Part shown: in pieces, positions 19,256 to 27,227 of the stretch
Layout: each line of letters opens with the position of its first letter
How positions within the stretch are numbered: the first letter of the stretch is position 1
DNA from: an uncultured Ruminococcus sp.
GTDB taxonomy: Bacteria; Bacillota; Clostridia; Oscillospirales; Acutalibacteraceae
Length of the DNA stretch: 35,583 bases
Direction: 5' to 3'
Assembly: GCA_902802105.1 (NCBI GenBank)
Contig: CADCKR010000026.1
Span: forward strand, 1 to 35,583
Made by a program: the position numbers and the translations under genes
The notes under the pieces: model-generated
Databases searched by the model: none
Seen by the model: only the letters and a program-made list of their open reading frames with translations
What the model was told of the DNA's origin: nothing

Positions 19256-21868
19256 ATGGCATATTTACATAGTTTTCCTTACTTAAAACGAGCATTTTGG
19301 AATATTGTAAATACCAAAAAACGCAGACTTGGAATCATTTCTTTTATAATGTCGCTGATCATTATCATTTCGGCAATAACGATAATTTCAGCTCCTGTAT
19401 CTGCTCAGACAGCGATCATAGCAAAGACACAGGTGAATGCAAATCTGCGTACCGGTGCGGGAACGGAATATTCAAGGATCCAGATGATCGAAAAGAACAC
19501 CTATGTTACTATCGTGGATAAATCGCGCTATAACTGGTACAAGATCAAGCTCGGCGACGGTACTACAGGCTACTGTTCAGCTTCATCGCTTGACATCATC
19601 ACAGACTGTAAAACTACGGACTGCGTGAATTTCCGCAGCGGTCCCGGAACAAACTACAAGGTTTATTATACTCTTTCACCGTCAACAAGACTTGATATAA
19701 TATCCTTCAAAAACGACAGTTGGGCACAGGTCAGGAATTCAAGCGGGACCATCGGCTATATATGCACGGATTATGTTGAGTATGTAAACGATGCGTCAAC
19801 TACTACAGCTGTAAGGGCACAGGCTCCGGCATTCTCAATATCCGAAACAAGCCGTACTGCTCCGGTAGGCCTGAGATTCAGACTTACTGTAAAGGGCAAC
19901 AGCGGTACAGTTACATGGGATACCTCTGATAAGAAGGTCGCTGTTGTTGTTGACGGAGTTGTCAGAGGCAGAAAAGCAGGTACTGCGGATATTACGGCAA
20001 CTGATTCCAAAACAAAACAGGTTCTTACCTGCCGTGTTGAGGTAGTGGATACAGAATATTACGTGATAAAGCTCAGCGATAAAACAAAGAAGCTTGAGAT
20101 AGGCCAGAACTTCAAGCTCACTGCTGAAACTACACCGGAAGGCGGCAAATATAAACTGACTTCCTCCGATCCTTCGGTTGCGACGGTTTCTGATGACGGT
20201 CAGGTCACTGCTGTAGATGAGGGCAAGGCTGTAATTACGGCATCTGACTCAACAGGCGTTGTTACCGCTTCATGTACAGTAACTGTAGAACCCAAAGGCT
20301 CTATCTCATTGGACAGTTCCAGCGTAAGCGTTAATGCAGGCGCCTCTGTAACAGTGGGCATAACCAAAACACCTTCAAATCTCGGTGTAAAGTGGACAAG
20401 CAGCAATACCAACGTTGCATCTGTACGCAACGGCCGCATAAGCGGTCTGCGTGAGGGTACGGCAGTAATTACCGCATCCGATGAGTCAGGCAAGGTAAAA
20501 GCATCATGTACGGTTTATGTTTCGGCTGTCAGCAAGGGCAATGTAAGGCTTTCACGCTACAGCGGCAGTCTTGAAACAGGCAAGACCCTTTATATCAAGG
20601 GCTACAACGGCTCAAAGTGGACGACCAGCGATTCAAGCGTTGCTACTGTATGGGACGGCTTCATTACAGCAAAGTCAGTCGGACGAGCAGCTATATCCTA
20701 TGTTGATTACTACGGCAACAGAGCAATATTTATAGTTAATGTCACAGACCCGGCACCTGTAAGATTCGGTTATTCTTCGCCAAACTCAGCTACACTCAGC
20801 TCAAAGATAACCCTTGTGGCTATCACGGACAAGAAGCACAGCGATGTTTACTTTGCCGTAAAGGACGGAGCAAATCCGACCACAGTGCAGGCAACGAGCA
20901 AGACCGCCGAAGGCGATACCTATATCTGGAAGGCAACATACACCCCCACAAAAGCAGGCGTGTTTATAGTAAGAGCATATTCAAAGTATAACGGTGTCTA
21001 TAAAACCTGCGATGACGGAAAGTTTGACATTTACATAAGCGATAAGCAGAAATCAACTACCACTGCACTTGAGAAGCTTCGCGCAAGCGATCAGGTAATA
21101 AAGAATATCGGCGATATGGAGGGCTTTGTTTCATCTGTTACATACGATACTCTTGCAGGCAATATTCCTACGCTTGGCCACGGCGTTGTAGTATGGGAAG
21201 GCGATAAGTTCTATAACAACCTTACCAGGGGCGAGGCATTTGCATGGCTCATCAAGACTGTAAATGAAAACGTCTTTACAACAAGAGTGAATGAAATGCT
21301 GATAAATAACGGTATCCGTTTCAATCAGCAGCAGTTCGATGCACTTGTTTCATTCTCATACAACTGTGGTACCGGCTGGACTTATTCGTCCGATATAAAG
21401 AATATCCTTCTGAATTCATACGGTTATTCATCATCAGGCACAGGCACCATGAAGGGCAAGGTCACCGCACCCTCAGGTCTTTATCTGAGGTCAGGCTCCA
21501 CGACCTCATCGGGTGTTATCGAAACTCTTGACTATAACGAGACAGTAACGCTTGTAAGCACCACAAAATATAACGGCGTATGGTACAAGGTAAAGACACA
21601 GAGCGGCAATACAGGCTATTGCAGCGGAACATATCTTAATGTTTACTCGTCGGGCGGCAGCGGATATGTAAGAGACCTCAACAACGTAAACAGGAATGCT
21701 CTTATCAAAGAACTTCTTTCTTATCATCATGCCGGACGTGTATGCTACTATGGACTGCTTTACCGCAGGGCAGATGAGCTTGAAATGTTCCTCTATGGTG
21801 ATTACAAGGTTGACGGCCGCAGCAACAAGTATAATTTCCCTGATCCTTCATGCATCAGTTTCCCGTAA
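19256..21868 (+). CDS. Secreted SH3b/Big2 protein with split GH24 lysozyme domain
   Basis: This is a predicted secreted muramidase that would cut peptidoglycan. In order: a signal peptide with a long basic N-region (cleavage near 50/51, PVSA-Q), two SH3b domains (about 50-113 and 117-178), then three to four Big2 immunoglobulin-like repeats (about 190-495). A beta-rich linker (about 497-600) leads to a GH24 domain. The T4-lysozyme triad is visible as E622, D631 and T639. The domain continues through RFNQQQFDALVSFSYNCGTG, is interrupted by a third SH3b domain (about 732-798), and resumes with GLLYRRADELEMFLYGDY (about 831-849). It has no membrane anchor, so wall retention probably depends on SH3b. 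The ATG lacks a normally spaced ribosome binding site. Confidence 0.88.
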   Translation: MAYLHSFPYLKRAFWNIVNTKKRRLGIISFIMSLIIIISAITIISAPVSAQTAIIAKTQVNANLRTGAGTEYSRIQMIEKNTYVTIVDKSRYNWYKIKLGDGTTGYCSASSLDIITDCKTTDCVNFRSGPGTNYKVYYTLSPSTRLDIISFKNDSWAQVRNSSGTIGYICTDYVEYVNDASTTTAVRAQAPAFSISETSRTAPVGLRFRLTVKGNSGTVTWDTSDKKVAVVVDGVVRGRKAGTADITATDSKTKQVLTCRVEVVDTEYYVIKLSDKTKKLEIGQNFKLTAETTPEGGKYKLTSSDPSVATVSDDGQVTAVDEGKAVITASDSTGVVTASCTVTVEPKGSISLDSSSVSVNAGASVTVGITKTPSNLGVKWTSSNTNVASVRNGRISGLREGTAVITASDESGKVKASCTVYVSAVSKGNVRLSRYSGSLETGKTLYIKGYNGSKWTTSDSSVATVWDGFITAKSVGRAAISYVDYYGNRAIFIVNVTDPAPVRFGYSSPNSATLSSKITLVAITDKKHSDVYFAVKDGANPTTVQATSKTAEGDTYIWKATYTPTKAGVFIVRAYSKYNGVYKTCDDGKFDIYISDKQKSTTTALEKLRASDQVIKNIGDMEGFVSSVTYDTLAGNIPTLGHGVVVWEGDKFYNNLTRGEAFAWLIKTVNENVFTTRVNEMLINNGIRFNQQQFDALVSFSYNCGTGWTYSSDIKNILLNSYGYSSSGTGTMKGKVTAPSGLYLRSGSTTSSGVIETLDYNETVTLVSTTKYNGVWYKVKTQSGNTGYCSGTYLNVYSSGGSGYVRDLNNVNRNALIKELLSYHHAGRVCYYGLLYRRADELEMFLYGDYKVDGRSNKYNFPDPSCISFP

Positions 21869-21894
21869 TGCGCAGCAAATATTAATATCAAAAG

Positions 21895-21927
21895 ATACGG
21901 ATGTGCGTTTTGTACGTCCGTATTTTT
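21895..21927 (+). terminator. Rho-independent terminator after lysozyme gene
   Basis: ATACGGATGTGC (21895-21906) and GTACGTCCGTAT (21912-21923) form a 12-base-pair stem with two G-U pairs and a GTTTT loop, followed by TTTT. It lies 27 bases after the stop codon. Confidence 0.9.
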
Positions 21928-22001
21928 GGGTTTTATTTTCAGGAAATCTATGGTATTTCTGCCATACTGTCAAAAATGCCATTATTTGCATGATTTTATG
22001 A

Positions 22002-22146
22002 TACTATAGTAACAATAATCATATATAACTGATTATATTGTCATTATATTCATAATTATGAGTAAAAAATGAATTTTTTATAATAAAAAAACAGCAAAAA
22101 AGCGGATTATAATTTTTTAAAAGAATTATAATCCGCTTTTCCTTTT
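22002..22146 (+). ncRNA. Possible small RNA with its own terminator
   Basis: An extended -10 (TG-A-TACTAT at 21999-22007, weak -35) could start a transcript near 22014. It would end at a very strong hairpin: 17 perfect base pairs between 22098-22114 and 22124-22140, then CCTTTT. In between are ATAATCA/TGATTAT (22015-22036) and the palindrome TCATAATTATGA (22050-22061). The lysozyme already has its own terminator 170 bases upstream, so this second one needs another explanation. There is no credible ORF inside. Confidence 0.35.
22098..22146 (+). terminator. Strong intrinsic terminator, 17-bp stem
   Basis: The arms AAAAGCGGATTATAATT and AATTATAATCCGCTTTT are perfectly complementary around a 9-base loop. 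The A-run on one side and T-run on the other allow action in both directions. Confidence 0.85.
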
Positions 22147-22153
22147 CTGCAGG

Positions 22154-22285
22154 TGAAATAAGCTTTCATTATTTCAATAAAAAGGGAAGCGGATCATCAC
22201 GAAATGATTACCCGCCAAAAAAGCGCAGGCCCTGCGTCGAATCGGGAGCGGCAGCTTGCCGCCCGTGTAACTGCCGGCTAAAAAT
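22154..22285. repeat. Cluster of inverted repeats before proC
   Basis: No gene is seen. TGAAATAA (22154-22161) and TTATTTCA (22169-22176) form an 8-base-pair inverted repeat. Further on is a GC-rich part with CGCAGG-C-CCTGCG near 22222-22234 and GCGGCA-GCT-TGCCGC inside a CGGG/CCCG frame near 22246-22266. The GC-rich hairpins resemble the one before rnj and may be pieces of the same dispersed repeat. Confidence 0.45.
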
Positions 22286-22326
22286 TGATTTCCCTGACGG
22301 AATTTTCCGGTCAATGAAAAACCATA

Positions 22327-22355
22327 TTGATATAAAAAGAACGGTGTGGTATAAT
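22327..22355 (+). promoter_or_regulatory. Promoter of proC (extended -10)
   Basis: TTGATA (22327-22332), a 17-base spacer and TATAAT (22350-22355) with TG one base before it at 22347-22348. Transcription would start near 22362, giving a short leader to the ATG at 22388. Confidence 0.88.
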
Positions 22356-22387
22356 CTGAGAGTAAATTTTTATAAGAGGTGTTTGTT

Positions 22388-23197
22388 ATGAGCAACAAAA
22401 GGATAGGATTCATCGGAGCAGGCAATATGGCCACTGCGATAATAAACGGCATTCTGAGCAATGGCGCCAAGGATGCGTCCGAGCTGTATGTTTTTGACCT
22501 TGACGCAGCAAAGCTTGATATCATGGCGAAGAAGGGCATAAACATTGCTTCATCGTGCAGTGAGCTTGCCGCAAAAAATGATATCATAGTTCTTGCGGTA
22601 AAGCCGCAGAATTATGACGAAGTGCTTGCGGATATCAGAGACAGTGTTGATGAAAAGAAAGTTATCGTTACTATTGCGGCCGGTATTTCCATCGAATATA
22701 TCCGCAAGGGTCTGGGAAAGAATTGTCCTGCTGTTCGTGTTATGCCGAATACACCGCTGCTGCTTGGCAAGGGCGCAAGCGCTGTATGCCGTTCAGAGAA
22801 TATTTCTGATGAGGATTTTGAAGAAGCAAAGAAAATGTTCGCTTTGTCAGGCGATGTTGCCATATTGCCGGAAAGCCAGATGAACGCTGTTATAGCTGTA
22901 AACGGAAGCAGCCCTGCTTATGTTTACCTTTTTGCAAAGGCGATGCTCGACTATGCCGTTTCAGTCGGCATCGAGAGGGATGCAGCGTTCAGCCTTATCT
23001 GCAAGACCTTTGAGGGCAGTGCGGAAATGCTCCGTTCGAGCGGCGATTCGCCCGAAGTTCTTATTGAGAAGGTATCTTCAAAGGGCGGCACAACAATAGA
23101 AGCATTAAAGGTACTTAATGACCGCAATGTGCCGGAGGCTATATTTGATGCGATGGCTGCCTGCACAAAACGTGCCGAGGAGCTTGGCAACAGGTGA
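22388..23197 (+). CDS. proC: Pyrroline-5-carboxylate reductase
   Basis: ProC reduces pyrroline-5-carboxylate to proline with NAD(P)H, the last step of proline synthesis. The 269-residue protein has the Rossmann motif IGFIGAGNMATAI at 6-18, AVKPQ, RVMPNTP and the dimer/active-site helix NGSSPAYVYLFAKAMLDYAV. SSKGGTTIEALKVL, which holds the substrate, lies near the C-terminus. ATG 22388 is preferred to the in-frame GTG at 22379 because AGAGGTG lies about seven bases before it. It is monocistronic: its own promoter precedes it and a hairpin follows. Confidence 0.95.
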   Translation: MSNKRIGFIGAGNMATAIINGILSNGAKDASELYVFDLDAAKLDIMAKKGINIASSCSELAAKNDIIVLAVKPQNYDEVLADIRDSVDEKKVIVTIAAGISIEYIRKGLGKNCPAVRVMPNTPLLLGKGASAVCRSENISDEDFEEAKKMFALSGDVAILPESQMNAVIAVNGSSPAYVYLFAKAMLDYAVSVGIERDAAFSLICKTFEGSAEMLRSSGDSPEVLIEKVSSKGGTTIEALKVLNDRNVPEAIFDAMAACTKRAEELGNR

Positions 23198-23223
23198 CAA
23201 AATAAGCAGCGCCGGCAGGCAAG

Positions 23224-23257
23224 ACCGAGGGGACTTTCAAGTGAAATTTCCCTCGGT
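23224..23257 (+). terminator. Hairpin after proC
   Basis: ACCGAGGG (23224-23231) pairs with CCCTCGGT (23250-23257); the loop can fold further through TTTC/GAAA. There is no T-run, so it may be a weak or non-classical terminator. Confidence 0.5.
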
Positions 23258-23291
23258 TAAATTGATTTCTGTGTTTTTATGAAATATTGTA

Positions 23292-23320
23292 TTGAAAAAA
23301 ATTTCCATCATTGGTATAAT
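23292..23320 (+). promoter_or_regulatory. Promoter of the VWA operon (extended -10)
   Basis: TTGAAA (23292-23297), a 17-base spacer and TATAAT (23315-23320) preceded by TG at 23312-23313. The predicted start is near 23327, leaving a leader of about 80 bases. Confidence 0.88.
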
Positions 23321-23345
23321 ATAAACTGAACATTTGTGTTCTTGC

Positions 23346-23374
23346 ACTGTTTGAAAAATCCAAAATCAAACAGT
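23346..23374 (+). other. Leader hairpin before the VWA gene
   Basis: ACTGTTTGA (23346-23354) and TCAAACAGT (23366-23374) are perfectly complementary, with an 11-base A-rich loop. It lies in the predicted leader, about 20 bases before the GAAAGGAAG ribosome binding site. It could be an operator or an mRNA-stabilising stem. Confidence 0.5.
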
Positions 23375-23405
23375 AAACTATCCTAAAACAGAAAGGAAGA
23401 GTAGT

Positions 23406-26400
23406 ATGAACGCATTAACAGTCGTGCTGATACTTTTTTCGGCTGCGTTTGTTGCAGCGGTATTGCTGGCAATATTCCGAAAGAGCGGACGAAAAATGTG
23501 GATAGCCTCGGCAATAGCGCTCGTGCCTTTGGCGCTTGTTGCTATCCTTGTAGTCAATACCACATTTGCTCAGCTTCCCGCTTCTTCGGCGAATGAAGCT
23601 CAGTCAGCATCCGGCAGGATCGACCCGGAGAAGGGATATCTTGATATGGCATTTGCGCTGATCTCGCAGGGTGAAACAACGGGTGCCGAAAAGATACTTG
23701 ATGAGTATGCCGCAGAGTATCCTGTTTCTGACAATTATCTTCTTGCAAGAGCAAGAATGGAGGCTGTCAGAAGAAACTTTACAACGGCTGACGGTATCTA
23801 TAAATACCTTGAAAAGACCAGCAGTCTTGACAAAGAACGCTATACTCCTGAGCATAACGAGGTAACTCTGCTTATGAACGGCGGCGGCACCTACGAAAAG
23901 ATGACAGAGCTTATCATAAAGGAGATCAACGGCCTTTCAATACCGGCAGAGGCTATCAAGGCGGCTAAACTGTATTCAGAGACAGATGTAATGGAAGCAG
24001 ATCCCTCCTACGTTTCTCTTGCGGAAAAGGCTGTTGAAAAGTACAAGACATATCTTGAAGAATATCCTCAGCTTTTTGCATCATCTACTATGGAGCTGAG
24101 CTATCTTAAAGCGCTTACAATAGCCAAGGATTACGCAACGATAGTTGACCGCGCTCTCGGATATACTGATTCTCATTCCTTGCTGATACTCGCCGAGCTT
24201 TCAAGAAACGGCAGGATAAGCAATACGATACTCCGTGAAAGCGATGTCAATTCACGTGTTCATGACAAGAATACGCGTATACTCAAATGGATAGAGTCTC
24301 AGGAAAGCTCGAATGACTTCAAGGATGATCAGGAGCTTATCGACAACGCAAAGAAAATGTTAGAGCAGTCGGATATAAGCACACCAAAGCTTTTCAATAA
24401 CTGGCTGAAGATCCAGCTTCTTGCCCTTGCGCGCAGTCCCGAAGAAAAAGAGGCTTCAAAGCTTTATCTTGAGCTTGCAAGAATGAACTACACAGATGAT
24501 CAGCTCAATGCAAACAACGAGTACATCCAGCAGGCTCTCATTACGGCAGGCAACAGTGAGGATATAAACTATGCCAACGCTGCCGCAGCAGTCAACAGTA
24601 TTCTTGAAGACAAGAACAATACTGAAAACCTGAAAAACATCGACCAGTATGTTGATCAGATGGTGCAGTATATGACTCCTCCGGAGCTTCGTTCCGGCTT
24701 TGGCACAGATCTGAGCGATGAGGACAGACGCTTTGCAAGAAGCGTGACCGAAAAAATTTACGGTACAGACATTGCAGAAGAAAGCTCGGCTGTTTCCGGA
24801 ACAGGCTATGCCGGCGTCATTTCCGATAATGAACCCTCTGTAGGTCTTGTTGACTACGAATATGACAGTGACTATGAATACAATGAGGCTGACAGTGACA
24901 GAAAAGCATTCAGCAGCTACCTTACTTCTCAGGTCAACCAGATAACTGCTTCTATCAATATCGCATCGGTTGACGCTTCAAAGTTTGACGAGGTATCACT
25001 TGTTGTGGCAGTAGATGAAAGCATTGCTGACAATGCGGAAAAATTCAAGAAAAATATCGAGATATATGACTGCGGTATAGAGATAAGCGATTATACCGTA
25101 GAAAAGATCGAGGACGAAAAGTTCAATATTATTCTTGTGTGCGATAACTCAGGAAGTATGGACAGCTCTGACAAGATCGTTAATCTGAAGAATGCGCTCA
25201 GTGTTTTCCTGAACAATCTCTCGGATGATGTCAAGGTAGGTATCGTTGCATTTGACAGCAGCGTTATCAGCAGAGCAAGCGCTCCGCTGGGCTCCGATAT
25301 TTCCGCGCTGAGAAATGCTATCAGCAATATGGGCGCTTATGGCGGTACGGATATTTACGATGGTGTTTCTGCCGCTATGGATCAGGCGCAGCCCGGCAAT
25401 GGCATAAATGTTATGATCGTAATGTCTGACGGTCAGGATTACAGACCAGACTCCGGCACATTGAATAATATCAGAAACAACTGTTCTCTTAAAGACGTTG
25501 TAATTTATTCAATGGGTCTTGGCAGTGACGTTGATTCAGACGTTCTCAGTTCCTATTCGTCAGCAGGCGGCGGCAGCTACACATACGTTTCTGATGCAAA
25601 TGCTCTGCTTTCCTTCTATGAGTATCTCTACGGCATCAGCAGGAACAGATATCGTGTGACCTACAAGGCTGTCGATAATCTTCTCGTAAACAGATCAGCA
25701 ATGGCTGTTTACAAGTCGGATTCAAAGATCACCGACACCCAGCCCTATTCGGTAAAGAAAGCATCATCAGGCGAAAACGATCCGGAAGATGATAAGCCCT
25801 CCGAGCTTCCCGAAAATAACGACATTCCGCTTCAGAACGTAAAGATCAGCGGTCTTGATACAAGACTTATCTACAAGTCGCACTCGGATAATGTCGTACA
25901 TCTTCTCGGAGAAGGTCTTACAAATGATATGAAGATATCCGTTTCCATCAAGTCAGGGCTTTCCATCGACTTAAAGACCGAATATGAAAGCGACACCAGC
26001 TGGAAGGTAACTGTGCCGTCAAGTGTTTCAAGCGGCGAATATGATGTCATCGTCAAGGTAAACGGAAGACGCTGCGTGTTCAAGTCAGGCCTTGTTATTT
26101 CAACAAAGAAGTCAGGCGTTCTGCGTTTTGGCGATTATGTGTTTGAAGCAAGTAATATTGCACGTCTTGACAACGAGATACGTCTTTCCGGTATAGTCAC
26201 CATGAACGGCTGGCTTGGTCTGAGCGGTATTGTTTCGCTCAAAGGAGATCTCTATTACGGCGACAGCATTACTCTCAGCGCTACAAACGCTTATGTCAGC
26301 TATGACAAGGGTGCGGCAGGTCTTAATCCTTATGCATCTCAGCTTGCAGAAAGCGGCAGGATCATACGTCTGTACGGCATCAATGATCTGCGCCTTTACA

Positions 26401-27227
26401 GAAATGCAGGCATAGCGCCGACGTCCTCAGATTTCAATACAGAGTACGCATATCTTAATACGCTTGAAATTCCTGATCTTGTAATACTCAATTCTCCGAG
26501 AATATCTGTATATCCCGACAGGATCACAGCAGATTTCGATGAGTTTGTGTCAGCCCTTCCTCTCAGTTCAGAGATCGTAAGGGTGAGCGGAAACAACTCA
26601 GGCATCACATACAGGAACAGCAGCGGCAGTCAGGCAACAATAAGCCCGACCGAAGTAAAGTGCAATATTATTGCAAGCGAAAGCAACAATGACGGCTATC
26701 GTATTCGCGCAAAGCTTGGCAATATGGGAATATCGCTCAATACATCAAGCTATGACCTGACTATAGATACCGACAACAGCATATACAAGCTCAGAAATAC
26801 TATAGGTATTCCTTTGGTGTCAAATAATTTTTCACTTGAGCTTTCATGGGAAAACGGCAGATTCAAGTCTGCGGTGCTCACAAATCAGGAGCCGTTTGAA
26901 GCAGCTGCAACAGGTTCGGGAATGACATATTCCGATTTTGTTATGACTTCGGGTGATGCATCAGGCAAGTCGCTTTCCGAGCTTGATCTTACAGGCACCT
27001 GCAAGATAGAGGTAAAGGGTGATGATCCTGTAAAATTTGATGATCTCAAGCTGGACTTTGGATTTATTGACAGGGCGATCACAATGACACAGAAGGATAA
27101 AGCGACCGGCATTGACCAGAATATCACGCTTGGTCCTGGGGCGTTCTATGTAGACCCGCTGGCAGGCAGCGCGGTTTCAGCAGCGGTTCTTGCAAATATT
27201 GATATCAAGGCGGTGATGGCAGGATGA
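23406..27227 (+). CDS. Large membrane-anchored extracellular VWA-domain protein
   Basis: The exact family was not recognised. The 1273-residue protein begins with two membrane helices (about 3-24 and 31-54) joined by the basic loop RKSGRK. This places the large C-terminal part outside. A helical TPR-like region covers about 70-440 and an acidic Tyr/Asp stretch about 475-500. A von Willebrand A domain (about 572-745) has an intact MIDAS: DNSGSM at 580-585, T648/D649 and D675 in MSDGQD. An IPT/TIG-like beta domain (about 811-900) and about 370 residues of beta-rich sequence with no assignment follow. The stop overlaps the next start (ATGA), so the two products are probably made together and may bind each other. 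A metal-dependent adhesion or scaffold role is inferred from the MIDAS. Confidence 0.82.
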   Translation: MNALTVVLILFSAAFVAAVLLAIFRKSGRKMWIASAIALVPLALVAILVVNTTFAQLPASSANEAQSASGRIDPEKGYLDMAFALISQGETTGAEKILDEYAAEYPVSDNYLLARARMEAVRRNFTTADGIYKYLEKTSSLDKERYTPEHNEVTLLMNGGGTYEKMTELIIKEINGLSIPAEAIKAAKLYSETDVMEADPSYVSLAEKAVEKYKTYLEEYPQLFASSTMELSYLKALTIAKDYATIVDRALGYTDSHSLLILAELSRNGRISNTILRESDVNSRVHDKNTRILKWIESQESSNDFKDDQELIDNAKKMLEQSDISTPKLFNNWLKIQLLALARSPEEKEASKLYLELARMNYTDDQLNANNEYIQQALITAGNSEDINYANAAAAVNSILEDKNNTENLKNIDQYVDQMVQYMTPPELRSGFGTDLSDEDRRFARSVTEKIYGTDIAEESSAVSGTGYAGVISDNEPSVGLVDYEYDSDYEYNEADSDRKAFSSYLTSQVNQITASINIASVDASKFDEVSLVVAVDESIADNAEKFKKNIEIYDCGIEISDYTVEKIEDEKFNIILVCDNSGSMDSSDKIVNLKNALSVFLNNLSDDVKVGIVAFDSSVISRASAPLGSDISALRNAISNMGAYGGTDIYDGVSAAMDQAQPGNGINVMIVMSDGQDYRPDSGTLNNIRNNCSLKDVVIYSMGLGSDVDSDVLSSYSSAGGGSYTYVSDANALLSFYEYLYGISRNRYRVTYKAVDNLLVNRSAMAVYKSDSKITDTQPYSVKKASSGENDPEDDKPSELPENNDIPLQNVKISGLDTRLIYKSHSDNVVHLLGEGLTNDMKISVSIKSGLSIDLKTEYESDTSWKVTVPSSVSSGEYDVIVKVNGRRCVFKSGLVISTKKSGVLRFGDYVFEASNIARLDNEIRLSGIVTMNGWLGLSGIVSLKGDLYYGDSITLSATNAYVSYDKGAAGLNPYASQLAESGRIIRLYGINDLRLYRNAGIAPTSSDFNTEYAYLNTLEIPDLVILNSPRISVYPDRITADFDEFVSALPLSSEIVRVSGNNSGITYRNSSGSQATISPTEVKCNIIASESNNDGYRIRAKLGNMGISLNTSSYDLTIDTDNSIYKLRNTIGIPLVSNNFSLELSWENGRFKSAVLTNQEPFEAAATGSGMTYSDFVMTSGDASGKSLSELDLTGTCKIEVKGDDPVKFDDLKLDFGFIDRAITMTQKDKATGIDQNITLGPGAFYVDPLAGSAVSAAVLANIDIKAVMAG

